A DNA stretch of 64,000 bases. It comes from Rutidosis leptorrhynchoides (taxonomy: Eukaryota; Streptophyta; Magnoliopsida; Asterales; Asteraceae). The first letter of the stretch is position 1. Every line of letters begins with the position of its first letter. Of the stretch, positions 30,285 to 41,875 are shown one piece after another. Where the stretch lies: positions 628,587,501 to 628,651,500 of the forward strand of contig NC_092335.1 of the NCBI RefSeq assembly GCF_046630445.1, read 5' to 3'. The notes under the pieces were generated by a model that saw only the letters and a list, made by a program, of their open reading frames with translations, was not told the DNA's origin and did not search any database. The translations under genes were made by a program, and so were the position numbers.

Positions 30285-31790
30285 TTATTCTGAATATGCC
30301 ATTTTGTATGTGTCAAGTTCTACCTCACATTCTTTTAATACTTTAATTTCAGCATCTTTATCTTTGATGGTGTTCTTAAGCTCAATGATCTGTGTTCTTA
30401 ACCTGTCACTATCTTCTAAGCACCAATTGAAATCAAGCAACAAATACTGAAACATTCTCACTTTTTCATTATTAAGATAGTTTACAAAGTTTTGTACCTT
30501 ATAGGCAGAACCTTTGTTACAAGTAGAGTCTTTATCCATCTTCTCAATAGCTTTCAAATCTTCCTCAAACTTGCTAGACTCACTATCCTTTTCAATTATA
30601 GCCATCAGACACTTATCCTCTTCATCATCAGATGATGAATCTTCATCTTCCCATGCTTCTGTGTACAATGCTTTCTCCTGTTCTTTATTCTTCAACTTTT
30701 CTGCTTCACCTTTCATCTTCTTGTACTTGAGTTTATACTTTCTTGCTTTGTCAACAGGTTTGTTGAAACTTGAACCTCCTTCACTCTTGGACCAGCAATC
30801 AGCAGCTATATGACCTACCTTGCCACACTTGAAACATTTAGCTTTCTTTGGATCAAAAGAACTCTTGCCTTTACCCTTCTTAAAACCAAACTTCTTCTGC
30901 TCAATCCTTTGAGTCAAAAGAGCCACTTGACTTTCCAGATCCTGAATCTCCTCATCTACATCAGAATCACTATCATCAGAGGTCTCATCACTTTCAGAAT
31001 CAACCCTACTAGAGTAACTAGAGAACAATTGCTTGTTCTTCTTAGTAGTAGCTATCAATGCAGCTTCTGGATCTTTAACAACTCTCTTAGCATTGATCTT
31101 GTTCTTCAACTGTGATTCTTCAAAGTTTGACAATATGCCAAACAACTCACTTAGTTCATAAGTGTCTATCTTTTCACTGATTACCATTGATGTAATCACA
31201 GATTCAAAGTTTGAAGGTAACAGTTCAATGAACTTTTGACACAACACTTGTTGTGTTTTCTCTACACCAACACTTTCAAGATCATTAATCAGAACCTGGA
31301 ATCTTGAATGAAGATCACTCAATGATTCTTTAGGCTGAGCAGCAAAATTTTCATAACACCTTATCAGATTCTTTTTCTTCTGAGTCTTAACAACTGTGAC
31401 ACCTTCATAGTCATTAAGCAAGAGATCCCACATAGCTTTTGCAGTTTTAGCATGACTGATCTTCCTGAGAATTGGAACAGTAACACCATTACCTATAATA
31501 CTTCTTATCTTGCTATCAAGCTTGAACTTTATGGCTTCTGCTTCTGTCCACTTATCTCTTGGTTTTTCACGAAGATAAGCAGGTTGAGCAGAAGCAGTAC
31601 TTGTAGCAGGAACAGCTTCAACCATTGTACCAGGTATAATAGGTCCTACTGTAAGGACTTGTTCAGCATCTTCATGAATCGAACCAAGAAACCATAGAAC
31701 TTTTAGTTTCCAGGTTGCAAAGTCTGTGCCATCGAAAATTGGCACTCCTTTACCAGCCATAACTGGAGTTGGGATGGTACTGGAGGACAT
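30285..31790 (-). CDS. gag: Gag of copia-2 (501 aa to the first stop)
   Basis: Starts MSSSTIPTPVMAGKGVPIFDGTDFATWKLKV, the UBN2/copia Gag type, with ATG 56 nt from the primer site. The middle has KTQKKKNLIRCYENF...SLSDLHSRFQVLINDLESVG, typical of copia Gag cores, an acidic stretch (SDETSDDSDSDVDEEI), a zinc knuckle CFKCGKVGHIAADC (C-X2-C-X4-H-X4-C) at residues about 319-332, and a coiled-coil tail that stops at AYSE. It forms the particle and binds RNA. The stop is probably not the original end, because the same frame continues for 260 codons with Gag-like composition. Confidence 0.85.
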   Translation of the reverse strand: MSSSTIPTPVMAGKGVPIFDGTDFATWKLKVLWFLGSIHEDAEQVLTVGPIIPGTMVEAVPATSTASAQPAYLREKPRDKWTEAEAIKFKLDSKIRSIIGNGVTVPILRKISHAKTAKAMWDLLLNDYEGVTVVKTQKKKNLIRCYENFAAQPKESLSDLHSRFQVLINDLESVGVEKTQQVLCQKFIELLPSNFESVITSMVISEKIDTYELSELFGILSNFEESQLKNKINAKRVVKDPEAALIATTKKNKQLFSSYSSRVDSESDETSDDSDSDVDEEIQDLESQVALLTQRIEQKKFGFKKGKGKSSFDPKKAKCFKCGKVGHIAADCWSKSEGGSSFNKPVDKARKYKLKYKKMKGEAEKLKNKEQEKALYTEAWEDEDSSSDDEEDKCLMAIIEKDSESSKFEEDLKAIEKMDKDSTCNKGSAYKVQNFVNYLNNEKVRMFQYLLLDFNWCLEDSDRLRTQIIELKNTIKDKDAEIKVLKECEVELDTYKMAYSE

Positions 31791-31846
31791 CTTTGAACAA
31801 TATATGGATCGTTTTAAGATTACCGAATTGGATTTACACCAAACCC

Positions 31847-31858
31847 GCTCTGATACCA
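31847..31858 (-). other. Primer-binding site of copia-2 copy 1
   Basis: Minus strand TGGTATCAGAGC, 2 nt from the LTR. Same tRNA-Met type as the host element. Confidence 0.9.
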
Positions 31859-31860
31859 GT

Positions 31861-32322
31861 TATTAGTTCACAATAACTTGATTATGAACACTAAACTCTC
31901 AATAAACAATAGATACAAATTATATGAACAAAATTGAGAGAACACGAATGATATATAATATGAAAGACAAAGTAATCGTGCTTGAGAGATACAAAATACA
32001 ATGAACATCGTACCCCTATTTATACAAGGTTAAACCAAATCTCCAAGATTTGGTTTCCAAAACTACTTGACTAAAAGATAGGAAAAGATAAACTAAAACT
32101 TATTAATATTCTAAACAAATCAGTGTTTATCTTCTAGAGATAATATCAAATCAAAACGTGATCTTCTAAATATTTATCCAGATCTCCAGAATTCCCATAG
32201 CTTCTTTACCAAGTAATTAAACCGTTCACACAAACAGATTCTGCAACTTGCATCTCCAGACTCTAACTTCCAGACTCTAACTTCCTGCAAAACATTTTGA
32301 CTCATCAGATCTTATTCCAACA
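31861..32322 (-). repeat. 5' LTR of copia-2 copy 1
   Basis: 462 bp; identical by eye to the 3' LTR, which implies very recent insertion or later homogenisation. Confidence 0.9.
32016..32024 (-). promoter_or_regulatory. TATA box of the copia-2 5' LTR, copy 1
   Basis: Minus strand TATAAATAG, about 155 bp before the LTR 3' end; suitable start for the genomic RNA. Confidence 0.6.
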
Positions 32323-32710
32323 ATTGTTATAACGCTGCTAGCATCAAACCTATATATCTCACCAACTTTATGTTGACGTTTTAAAGCATGTTATTCTCAG
32401 GTATGAATTAAGTCTTCCGCTGTGCATTAGCTCATGTTAAGGATACTACTTGGGACCTTTTAAGCCATGATACAAAGACGTTGCATTCGAGTCATTGGAG
32501 TTCAATAGAGAATATAAATAAGTAAATGACAGATTAGGTTATTTGGATATTATGAAATGTTAGACGAAAATGTCAAATATTGATGTAATGATAGTTTGCC
32601 TTTTAAGAATAAATGCAACGTTTGTAAAATGTATCATATAGAGGTCAAGTACCTCGCAATGTTATCATATGTTATTGTATTCGTCCAATGGATTGGGTCG
32701 GGTCGTCTCA

Positions 32711-32814
32711 TTCTGGGATTTTTTTTTTAGGGTTTTCATGAAAGAAGGCAGTGATTTGCTTGGCTGATTTGTTTTCTAAATGAAAGAGTGAAGAGATACT
32801 CGTATTTTTTTTAC
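32711..32814 (-). other. H segment right of LARD-1, and unit junction
   Basis: Contains the right copy of TTCTG (32711-32715) and the continuation of H. On the minus strand it reads like a leader (ATGAAAACCCTAAAA) leading into the inverted exon-like piece at 12960-12930 once the transposon is removed. At 32814/32815 it joins the next H copy, with no filler visible. Confidence 0.6.
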
Positions 32815-34952
32815 CACGCTTGATTAATTTCTGACTATTGCTCTATAAACAAGAATTCAAAATTCAAATCAACATAGTTCTACCTCCAGGATTGATTCTT
32901 TACAACTTTTTCTTTTGCAAGATCTTTTCTATCATCAATTAATTTTCATCTTCTGGACCTTCATCGAACTGCAAATGCAACAGGTAACTATTTCTTCAGT
33001 TTTTATTTGTGTGCGTTTTTCTTATTCATTCATACAAAATCTGTCATACAAAATCATAAATTTGGAGAGGATTAGGGTTTTATACATTGAAGACAGAAGT
33101 ATTGCAGCGGCCGCCATGATTCTTCATCTTCATCAATCTCAGCAAAGATTTCTTCAACGCCATTGGTAAGATTTTCTTCATCCAATCGCGTTGCCCTAAT
33201 ATGTACTTCATGTTCGATTTGCCCTAATTAACAATTTTTTTTCTTTCTTTTCGATGTGCCTTTGTGAAAGAGAACTGCAGATTTAGGGTTTGTGAAAGAA
33301 ACAATTTCTTCTACAGTCCCAGTACCTTCTACAGTCCCAGTAAAATAATTGAAGTATAATGTGCAAATACGGAGTAGCACCTGGTGATGAGCAATATGTT
33401 CTCGCTAGATCAAGGTAATTGTTTGAGTATTTGCATACATGTTCATAAATCAACGCAGGCAGGAATTGAAACATGTTCGTAACTTCTTCCTTTCCATTAT
33501 TATGTGTCTCTGTATCATTGTTGCAGGTAACGTCAAGATTCTAATGTCCTAATATTCATATGATGCAGGTAATACATGTATATTACATAACTGAGTTTGA
33601 TAATAAGAACACATATCAAGAGGTACATAAGATTATAGTTAATGGGTAATTTGTGGATATCATTTGTGATGGGCAGTAATGTATATTTTTTGTTAGATTT
33701 ATTAGATAGCCAGTTTTACTTGATGTCAATTGGATTAACATTCATGGAATAATATTTTGAATCATTATTCATCGATAAGGAATATGTATGGATGTTGAAA
33801 CATTACTACCATTGACATAGATAATTATCATCTACTCCTTAATAAAGATGAACATAATCCATTAAAATGAGTTGACCATCACAAAAATGCATGGTCCTTA
33901 ATATATTCAAACATAAAAACATCAAATAAGTATCTAAATTAAAAGCCAAACTTGCAACTTAACTAACAAAGCAAAACTTACATATATAATATAACACGCT
34001 AAGAAAAACTCAACCTGCATAGAATGACCAAACCCAAATCCAATAGACTACGTAATATACTACGTAATAAAATGAAGTCGTGAGCCAATGACCAATCCAA
34101 CAAATCATGCTCAGTTGTAAGAAAAATATCGAAGAAAAAAGCATATTGCAAACTCACTTAAATTTATGAGCATCATAACCTGAAATTAAAAACAGAACTT
34201 CCAAATCAACAAAGTTAAGAAGCTAAACCTACTGTACGTGAAGATTAAAAAATCATCGCAATATAATCAAAGAGCATCTGGAAAAAAATTGAGAATAAGC
34301 AAAACGTGTTCGTTATAAACAAAGTCAAACCTTAAAAAAGTAATAATAACATACTTACCAATTACAAACGCAAACTCAAACGGGTGGTCAGAGGTGTAAC
34401 ATAGATCATAACATGAAACTCTTTCTCTAGGACATTTCATTAAACACCTTTCGTGCACTTGAACAATGAAGATTAATATGTTAATTTGCCGAACCTGCAA
34501 CAAAACATATTATAAAGAATATGAAAGTTGATCTTAGAAATAGTCCAACCAACAAAATACCTGAGATTAAATGACAAAAAACATATCAAAAAAGCCACAT
34601 GTTTATACGAAAGACATAAACATTGAAATATCGGCGAAGTACCAAGAGCATGTTACATTCACCCAATCCAAATACAAAACATAAACATTGAAAATTACAG
34701 TACTTATACAAAAAAATTACAGTACCTATATATTCTGCATTTATCTATCACAAAGCCACATCAGCCAAAAAAAATAATTAAAAAAAAAAAATCTCAATTT
34801 TTTTCATGTAAGCAACTGAACAAAAGCGCCGAAGATGAATGGAAAACGAACCTGTGTAAAGTAGCGATTGTATGAAGAATTCGTTATTGCTTCAATCTTA
34901 CAAATGGCGCTGAAGAATTCTTTATTGCTTATTGCTGATTTTTGGATTTCTG
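32815..34952 (+). other. H segment, copy 2 (left/right hybrid)
   Basis: Left 170 bp match copy 3, the rest matches copy 1. The exon-like ATG is at 33116. See the copy 1 entry for contents. Confidence 0.6.
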
Positions 34953-37827
34953 TGTAACGACCCGGATTTTTCCGATCGTTTTACACTTATAAGATTAATA
35001 TTTACATAAATTAAAACTTACCAACATGATAAGCAATCTAAATTGTTGAGATTTATGATTTTGAAAAGAGTTTTACATAACGTTTAACCGTCTAGTTTGA
35101 CCGATGATATCACGAACTATACAATATATGTTAATTATACGTTTGTGTATATATATGTATATATACATATTTAACATGATTTAAGGATGTTTAAATATCT
35201 CATTTTGTATTAATAACAATAAGTTATAAGTATATTTTGAAACTACTAACTTAAGCTTTCAAAACGATAACTATACGTAACGTTATTTGACATAAATACT
35301 TACGACCTATAATGTTTATACATATATCGTATATATAATGTATTTAATCACTTTTAAAGACTTAAATACATAAAACAATATAAGTATATTCACAAAAGAT
35401 AGCTATATTTGAATCCTCATTCCATTTTTCACAAGATTTCTATACGTATATCTAGAGTATATGTACTCGTATCATACCTAGCTTCTATACGTATTTACTA
35501 TTGGTATATACACATCAAATCACCACCAACCAGCCCTTGTTCATGCCTTATGTATAAGGTAACTACTTTTGTTATTTAGTATGACAATTTCACATGATTA
35601 AAAGATCTTTTCACAAAATTACAAATTTATACACCTTTTACACCACCATAAATACATGCATCCATTTTCAATTTTTGGAACATCATTTCTCTAGCTAAAC
35701 ACACACACTTACTAGCCTCATGTCTCTCTAAGAACTCCAGCAAAAATCCTCTCAAGAATCACCTTAAACACCACCATAAAAAGATCAACAAAAACACTAC
35801 AAAAATACAACTTTCAATTCAAGTTTATGTCTTAAGTTGCTTCCAATCTTTCATCCAATTTCATCACTCTTTTGGTTCTAGGTTTTTACTCCTCTTTTAC
35901 AGCAATCTTGTCCAAGTAACTTGAGGTAGTAACTTTGTTCATAACCTTATTCGATTCATATATATATAGCTATCTTATTGTATGGTATACAATTTTAACA
36001 ACAAAAACATAGTTTGAATGATTTCAAACTTGTTTGCAAACTAAATAGATCCTTCTAACTTAACTTTTAAAATACTTCAAGACCTGTAATATAACTTAAA
36101 TATATGCTAATTTAACAAGGTATAACTTGGTTTTTCAAAGAATACCTTAAAAAACTGTTTTTATGACGTCGGAGTGCAACCGGGGGCTGTTTTGGGTTGG
36201 ATAATTAAAAACCATCTTGAACTTTGAATTGGAGGTTTATATTCTGGAAAAATGATATTTCTTATGAATATGTTAACACATAAAAATTTCATGATTTAAT
36301 TCATAGTATAAGTATTTTTAGAAAAATGGTCATTAAATGATGTTTTTGTAACAAAAATGATTAACTTCATAAGTTTCACCAAAATTTGACCTATGACCTA
36401 TGATTTCGAATAAAAACTAAGGTATTTACAGTTCATATTCTTAAAGAGGGACTCGATCCAAGGAAGTGGAAAGTTGAATCAACGAAAACGGAGTTGTAAC
36501 GAAGAAATTATGACCAAAACAAAATCGGATATCCAAGACTAGTTTAGCCACGAAAATAATTGGAGAAAATTAAATAAATCACATCTCCCTAAAGTAACAT
36601 GATATTTTATACATATGTACTCATAATTTAATTTTATATGGTTCAGGATCACCCGTAAACAATACGAGAAGATTAATCATAAGATCCCATGATTGTACGC
36701 AACACGTCATTTGACAACACCGGTACTTTATGTACGCAACACGTCATTTGACAACACCGGTACCATGGGTCAAGATTAATCTCGACCAATACATATACGA
36801 TGGGGGTTTTATTTATTTCATTGGGGGTTTATTAAACAACTAAATATGAACCATTAAAATTGAATTACTAACATCGGACTGCTAACTACGGACTAAGGAA
36901 TTATTAAAAGTATTAAAAGTATTATAAGTATATATATGTGACGATTGTTTAAAAAGAAAAGGTATTGATATATTATATATGGATAGGTTCGTGATATCAA
37001 TCGGAGACCAAGTCGAAATTACATATCTTCAAGACAAAAGTGAGTATATAGTCCCACTTTTAAACTCTAAATATTTCGGGATGAGAATACATGTATTTTA
37101 TGTTTTACGCTATGGACACAAGTAACTGAAAAATATATTCTACGTTGAGTTGTACCACTGGCATACTTCCCTGTAGCTTGGTAACTAATATTTACAGCGG
37201 TATTGTAAACGCGAATCCTGTTGATAGATCTATCGGGCCTGACAACCCCAACCGGACTGGACGACCAGTATTCAACGGTTGCACAGTACTTCGTTTCGTG
37301 ACTACACCTTGGTACGGTGTAGTAAGATTTCATAATAAAGGGAATATGCGACGTGATTAAATGTTAAGTATGGTTACCAAGTGCTCAACCACTTAGAATA
37401 TTTTTATTAAAATGTTTATATATGAAATCTTGTGTTCCATTGTTATAACGCTGCTAGCATCAAACCTATATATCTCACCAACTTTATGTTGACGTTTTAA
37501 AGCATGTTATTCTCAGGTATGAATTAAGTCTTCCGCTGTGCATTAGCTCATGTTAAGGATACTACTTGGGACCTTTTAAGCCATGATACAAAGACGTTGC
37601 ATTCGAGTCATTGGAGTTCAATAGAGAATATAAATAAGTAAATGACAGATTAGGTCATTTGGATATTATGAAATGTTAGACGAAAATGTCAAATATTGAT
37701 GTAATGATAGTTTGCCTTTTAAGAATAAATGCAACGTTTGTAAAATGTATCATATAGAGGTCAAGTACCTCGCAATGTTATCATATGTTATTGTATTCGT
37801 CCCTATGGATTGGGTCGGGTCGTCTCA
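34953..37827 (+). repeat. 5' LTR of the duplicated LARD (copy 2)
   Basis: Same 2875 bp and ends as 12990-15864; no difference found by eye. Confidence 0.85.
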
Positions 37828-38238
37828 TGTGGTATCAGAGCGTTGGTCTTAGCGAACCAGGCCTTGCATTAGTGTGTCTAACTGGTAGTTGTTAGGATGC
37901 ATTAGTGAGTCTGGACTTTGACCGTGTCTACATGTCAAAAGTTTTGCTTATCATATCTAGTCGAAAATCATCTGCTTATCATCCTTAAGAATTGCCTGCT
38001 TAGTATTCTTAAGTCTAGACACGTCTTACTGCATTTGGTGCATCGATAGTGTATAGACAAAATTCGTATCCTAGCGTATCTGTTGCTATAGACATTGCCT
38101 GACGAATTTCAAAGATTCTCCGTAATTCACGGGATTTTGAGTATTATAAATACATATGTAAATTATGTATTGAAGAATACCAAACCCAACTCCTATAATC
38201 TATTCCAAACCAAAAATTCATTTCCCCGACTGTACAAG

Positions 38239-38685
38239 ATGAACTCCGCGTCCAGTTCGAATTCCTCCGACTCCGACAGCTACGCTGATATGGATTTCCA
38301 TTCGGGCTCCGAAGGCAGCGTCACTGGAATGGATCAACCAATTTCTCATCATCTATTCTGGATGAATTGGGGATGGGTTCGTAGTATACTAAATTATTGG
38401 AGACAAGAAGAAGGTGATCCCTTTCACCCACCGAATTGCCCCATTGGCGACGAACCTGAAGCACTTACCGGCGAACCTGTTCGAGAAACCATTTTCTCTC
38501 TCATTTCTCGAGTATCTCGTCACGATTATATCCTATCCCATATTTCGGATCTTGTTCATTCGCTCACTCCAACCGCCAATCATCCTGGTGTACTAGCAGA
38601 AATTAACGAACTTCGCGCTCGTGTGACGGCTTTGGAGAACACGGTGCGAAGGTTACAAACACCAGCAGCAGCACCAGCAGCATAA
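38239..38685 (+). CDS. Short Gag-like protein, copy 2 (148 aa)
   Basis: Identical protein to the one at 16276-16722: Ser/Asp-rich start, C-terminal coiled coil, no zinc knuckle, and the same TAA followed by an open S/T/P-rich continuation to 38844. The shared stop shows that it predates the duplication. Confidence 0.55.
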   Translation: MNSASSSNSSDSDSYADMDFHSGSEGSVTGMDQPISHHLFWMNWGWVRSILNYWRQEEGDPFHPPNCPIGDEPEALTGEPVRETIFSLISRVSRHDYILSHISDLVHSLTPTANHPGVLAEINELRARVTALENTVRRLQTPAAAPAA

Positions 38686-41600
38686 CCAGTACCGTTAACA
38701 ACATCAACCTCGCAATCTTCAGTACCAGTAGCATCATCGACGTCAACGACATCATCAGCATCAACACCAACCGTATCATTACCACCACCAACAATCACAT
38801 CCGCACCACGTACCTCAACATCATCATCTGAACTTCGAATATGATCTTTGTTCTACATATCATTCTACACCGATTACCTCTTCTTTACGTATCGTTCTTC
38901 GTTCGACATGACAATTATGTAATCTCTAATGTTTTGGAGATTATGTAATCTAGTAATAACGATAAATCAAATGAGTTGAATATTTTATTGACTCATTAAA
39001 TTCATAGTTACCTCCGAAGAAAATATATATGCAAATATATTTTCATAAAGATTGTAATTAAAAATTTCATTCGTACAAACTGTTAATGATGAAAATATTT
39101 TAACGGGTGGGTAGTACCCAAGGAATATTTAGAATTCACATTAACAAGTTACACTGTACATTCTTCGAATCTGATTCAACGATCATTTATTATCATACTT
39201 ACAATTACCGATATACGTATCCGTTCACCCCAGATTAACCATTTCCATTTAAATTTCATATTTGGATTTTTACCTATCCGAATCCAACAAGTGGCATAAT
39301 GAAGAAACATTGGCAAAATAAAAATTGTTAGAAACAGATGAATTAATTAATTGAAATTGTGATAGGATTACACGCTAACTGTTCCGGCTAACTGTTCCCA
39401 GCTAACTGATTAATATTTAATTTATCGCAATTTACATTCTTGCAATTTTAATTTCTGTACTTTACATACCGTCGGGACACATGTACAACAACACGTCGGA
39501 TTAATTCTGAGACAACACGTTGTATAATGGGTCATGATATATATTTATTTATTTTACGCATTTTAAATAACGGGACACGTATACAAGGTTTCGACTTATC
39601 ATATTGATCCATCTATATATATATTTCGGAACAACCATAGACACTCTATATGTGAAGGTGGGAGTTGGCTATACAGGGTCGGAGTTGATTCCAAAATATA
39701 TATATACTTTGAGTTGTGATCGACACCGAGACCAGTACACGGGTCACGATACGTATTAAGTAATTCGAATATTATATATTTAGTTCATATATGAATTTAT
39801 TGAACCATTGGACAATCGGACTATTGGACTGCTAACTTTGGACAATTAAAAATGAGTTAAAATGATGATTATTACATATGAAACTAAACAATCCTTCAAG
39901 TTTGCCACTTGATTCTATTTTAAACCTCATTTGTATCTTGACGATTACAATTCGCATTCACAACTTTTCATGATTCTTGAAAACATCTCGATCGAGAAGT
40001 TCAACCAGCCGCACCTCGTCTACGGAATAAAGATTTATGCATACAGTTATGCACCTAAAAATTTTTGAACTCGAAGTTATAGTTAAAACGTATCCGTATC
40101 GAATTCCTTATCATCCATTAGCAAAAACAATCACGCGATTCCTTTTCAATTAACTAATTTTGTCACAGCTCCACTTCGATATCTCAGTAAGACTACTCTT
40201 ATTACAATCTCGATATATATATATACGTTGTTCTTTCGCCATCGTTACCGGAGAACCTTTTATATTCCATCATATTACCATCAGCGTTTAATCATCTAAA
40301 AATACAATTCTCCTTAAACCATCTTGGTTTGATAACCAATGACCCAGATCCGATAACTTTGAAAATACTGACGAAGCAGCATGTTGTAGAAGGTCTTAAT
40401 GACCAAATGTTGATGATAAAAGAAGGAAGTGTTAGGAACGCTAGATAGAAAATTGGTACTGAAAACCGGATTGAACAAACCATGAAGGAGACTCTGAACA
40501 AGTTACAAGGACTAAACTTGTACATAAAGAATTATGACGATTCTGTAGCAAACACCTTGCTTCTGAATCTAAACCCTTACGGGTCAATCTTCATCATCAT
40601 CCTTCGACATTAGAAATTCCAAGATATTATCATATCTTTCATTATAAATATCCTCAATATTTCTGAAGATATTTTCTCCACTATCCTTATCTGAAATCAT
40701 TTATCTCTCTGTAATATCTGCGTTACAATATAAAGGAAACTGTATTAGTTTCTAAATCCTTCAAGTTTAAAATAGGAATGTTCTGAAGCAGTGTTGGGAA
40801 CTGATGCATGAACTAGTATAATATAATGAAACTTGATCAACTTCATTATATTACAGTAAGTCATGTTAAGTTTCTAATGTAATATGATGATTCACAGTAC
40901 CGTCATCATGTGCCATGTTACACGACTTTTACATTCTATCCAATTCCGAAACATATTAAGAACAAATCATCTTGATAGTTCTATTTTCCTGGATATTCTG
41001 GTAATTTGACAAATCAAAATCGTGCCATTACCATTCCTTTCTTAGAGCATTAGCTATGTTCATTCCGAATTTTATACCTACGAATTTCGAACTATTGATC
41101 GCTTGACTCAAGGACGGGAAGAAGAAACGAAGGGACAAAGTCCCAAAATAGAAATTGGGGTATAGATTACAGCAAATAGGAGAGAGTATTAACTATGGAT
41201 GACAATGATTATGGAAAACAGAAGCAGGAGCATCGAAATATAAGGAAAGATATCAAACCCAATAACCACCCAGAAACTACAAACCGTGTGTATCAATACG
41301 TATGGCGACGTAAAGACACGGGAGAATTAGAAACATTATAATTCCAAGAAAATCATAAAAGTGAATAGATTCTTCTAGCGGTAGATGAAAGAGAAGAATG
41401 AAAGATATGAAAGTTAGAAGTATAACAAAAATCAGAACGGGATGAAGCATTTTAAAGGATACCTTAAGGTATGAATTAGAGGAGGAAGAGTAAGAGATGT
41501 GAGGTATGGAAGTAAGAAAGGGAAGGAGGTGGATTTATAGTGAAATATCAGACAAAGAAATCGAAACAGATTATCGCATTAAATCAAAGGAGATCCTGTT

Positions 41601-41875
41601 TTCTAAATCATCGAAGAACCAAATCTTATTACATAAGATTTTCTTTAAATCCCTTAAATTCTGGAAATCAATCCTAATCTCGACATCGGTTAAAACAATT
41701 CTATATTCACTCATTTCATTCTTTTGTGATAGCTTCACTCGTGCACTTCACATGACCGAATCGTTTTATCCATATCTTCCAATAATGATAAAACTCTATT
41801 AATACCTCATATTCGTCATGAAAAATTCCTGTTGTTATTTATGACAACCTCTACCAAATTTCGGGACGAAATTTC
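38686..41875 (+). other. Non-coding interior of LARD copy 2
   Basis: Matches 16723-19912 except A to T at 40677 (18714 in copy 1). The internal purine-rich motif recurs at about 39100-39114. No gene seen. Confidence 0.5.

Larger units (their letters stand above)
22420..32322 (-). mobile_element. Sirevirus-like Ty1/copia element ('copia-2'), copy 1, 9903 bp
   Basis: Complete-length element on the minus strand with a 5-bp target duplication ATTGT (22415-22419 and 32323-32327). LTRs are 462 bp and look identical. Their ends are TG...TA rather than TG...CA. Order: LTR, tRNA-Met primer site, 56-nt leader, gag, protease-integrase-RT-RNase H, a poly(A) tract, a promoter-like spacer, two further ORFs, a purine tract and LTR. 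Extra coding capacity after RNase H and a long Gag are features of Sireviruses (SIRE1/Maximus group). Pol is open, but gag-pol carries three in-frame stops. Confidence 0.9.
12990..32710 (+). mobile_element. Non-autonomous long LTR element (LARD/TR-GAG-like), copy 1, with nested copia
   Basis: LTRs start TGTAACGACCCGG and end GGGTCGGGTCGTCTCA; 5-bp duplications TTCTG flank the element. Without the nested copia the element is about 9.8 kb: two LTRs of 2875 and 2874 bp and a 4.06-kb interior with a tRNA-Met primer site, one short Gag-like frame and a purine-rich end motif. No protease, RT, RNase H or integrase is encoded, so it depends on a partner for movement. The primer-site type and LTR style suggest a Ty3/gypsy partner (inference). 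The two LTRs differ at about four or five positions, so the insertion is young. Confidence 0.85.
19929..32710 (+). repeat. 3' LTR of LARD-1, split by the copia insertion
   Basis: LTR parts 19929-22419 and 32328-32710, together 2874 bp. Compared with the 5' LTR I see C/A at 21234 (TTTATTATG), A/C near 21390, C/T near 32539 and a small change near 32687 (TCCAATGG against TCCCTATGG). Confidence 0.85.
10836..32814 (+). repeat. Tandem unit 1 of the 21.96-kb direct duplication
   Basis: 10836-32814 is repeated at 32815-54769. The offset is 21979 bp at the left edge, 21963 bp after a 16-bp indel near 10988-11004, and 21955 bp right of the poly-T tract. Unit contents: H segment, non-autonomous LTR element with nested copia, and a 104-bp H remainder (32711-32814, which includes the 5-bp target duplication). 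I found only two substitutions between the units right of 11012 (18714/40677 and 21991/43954). Confidence 0.95.
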
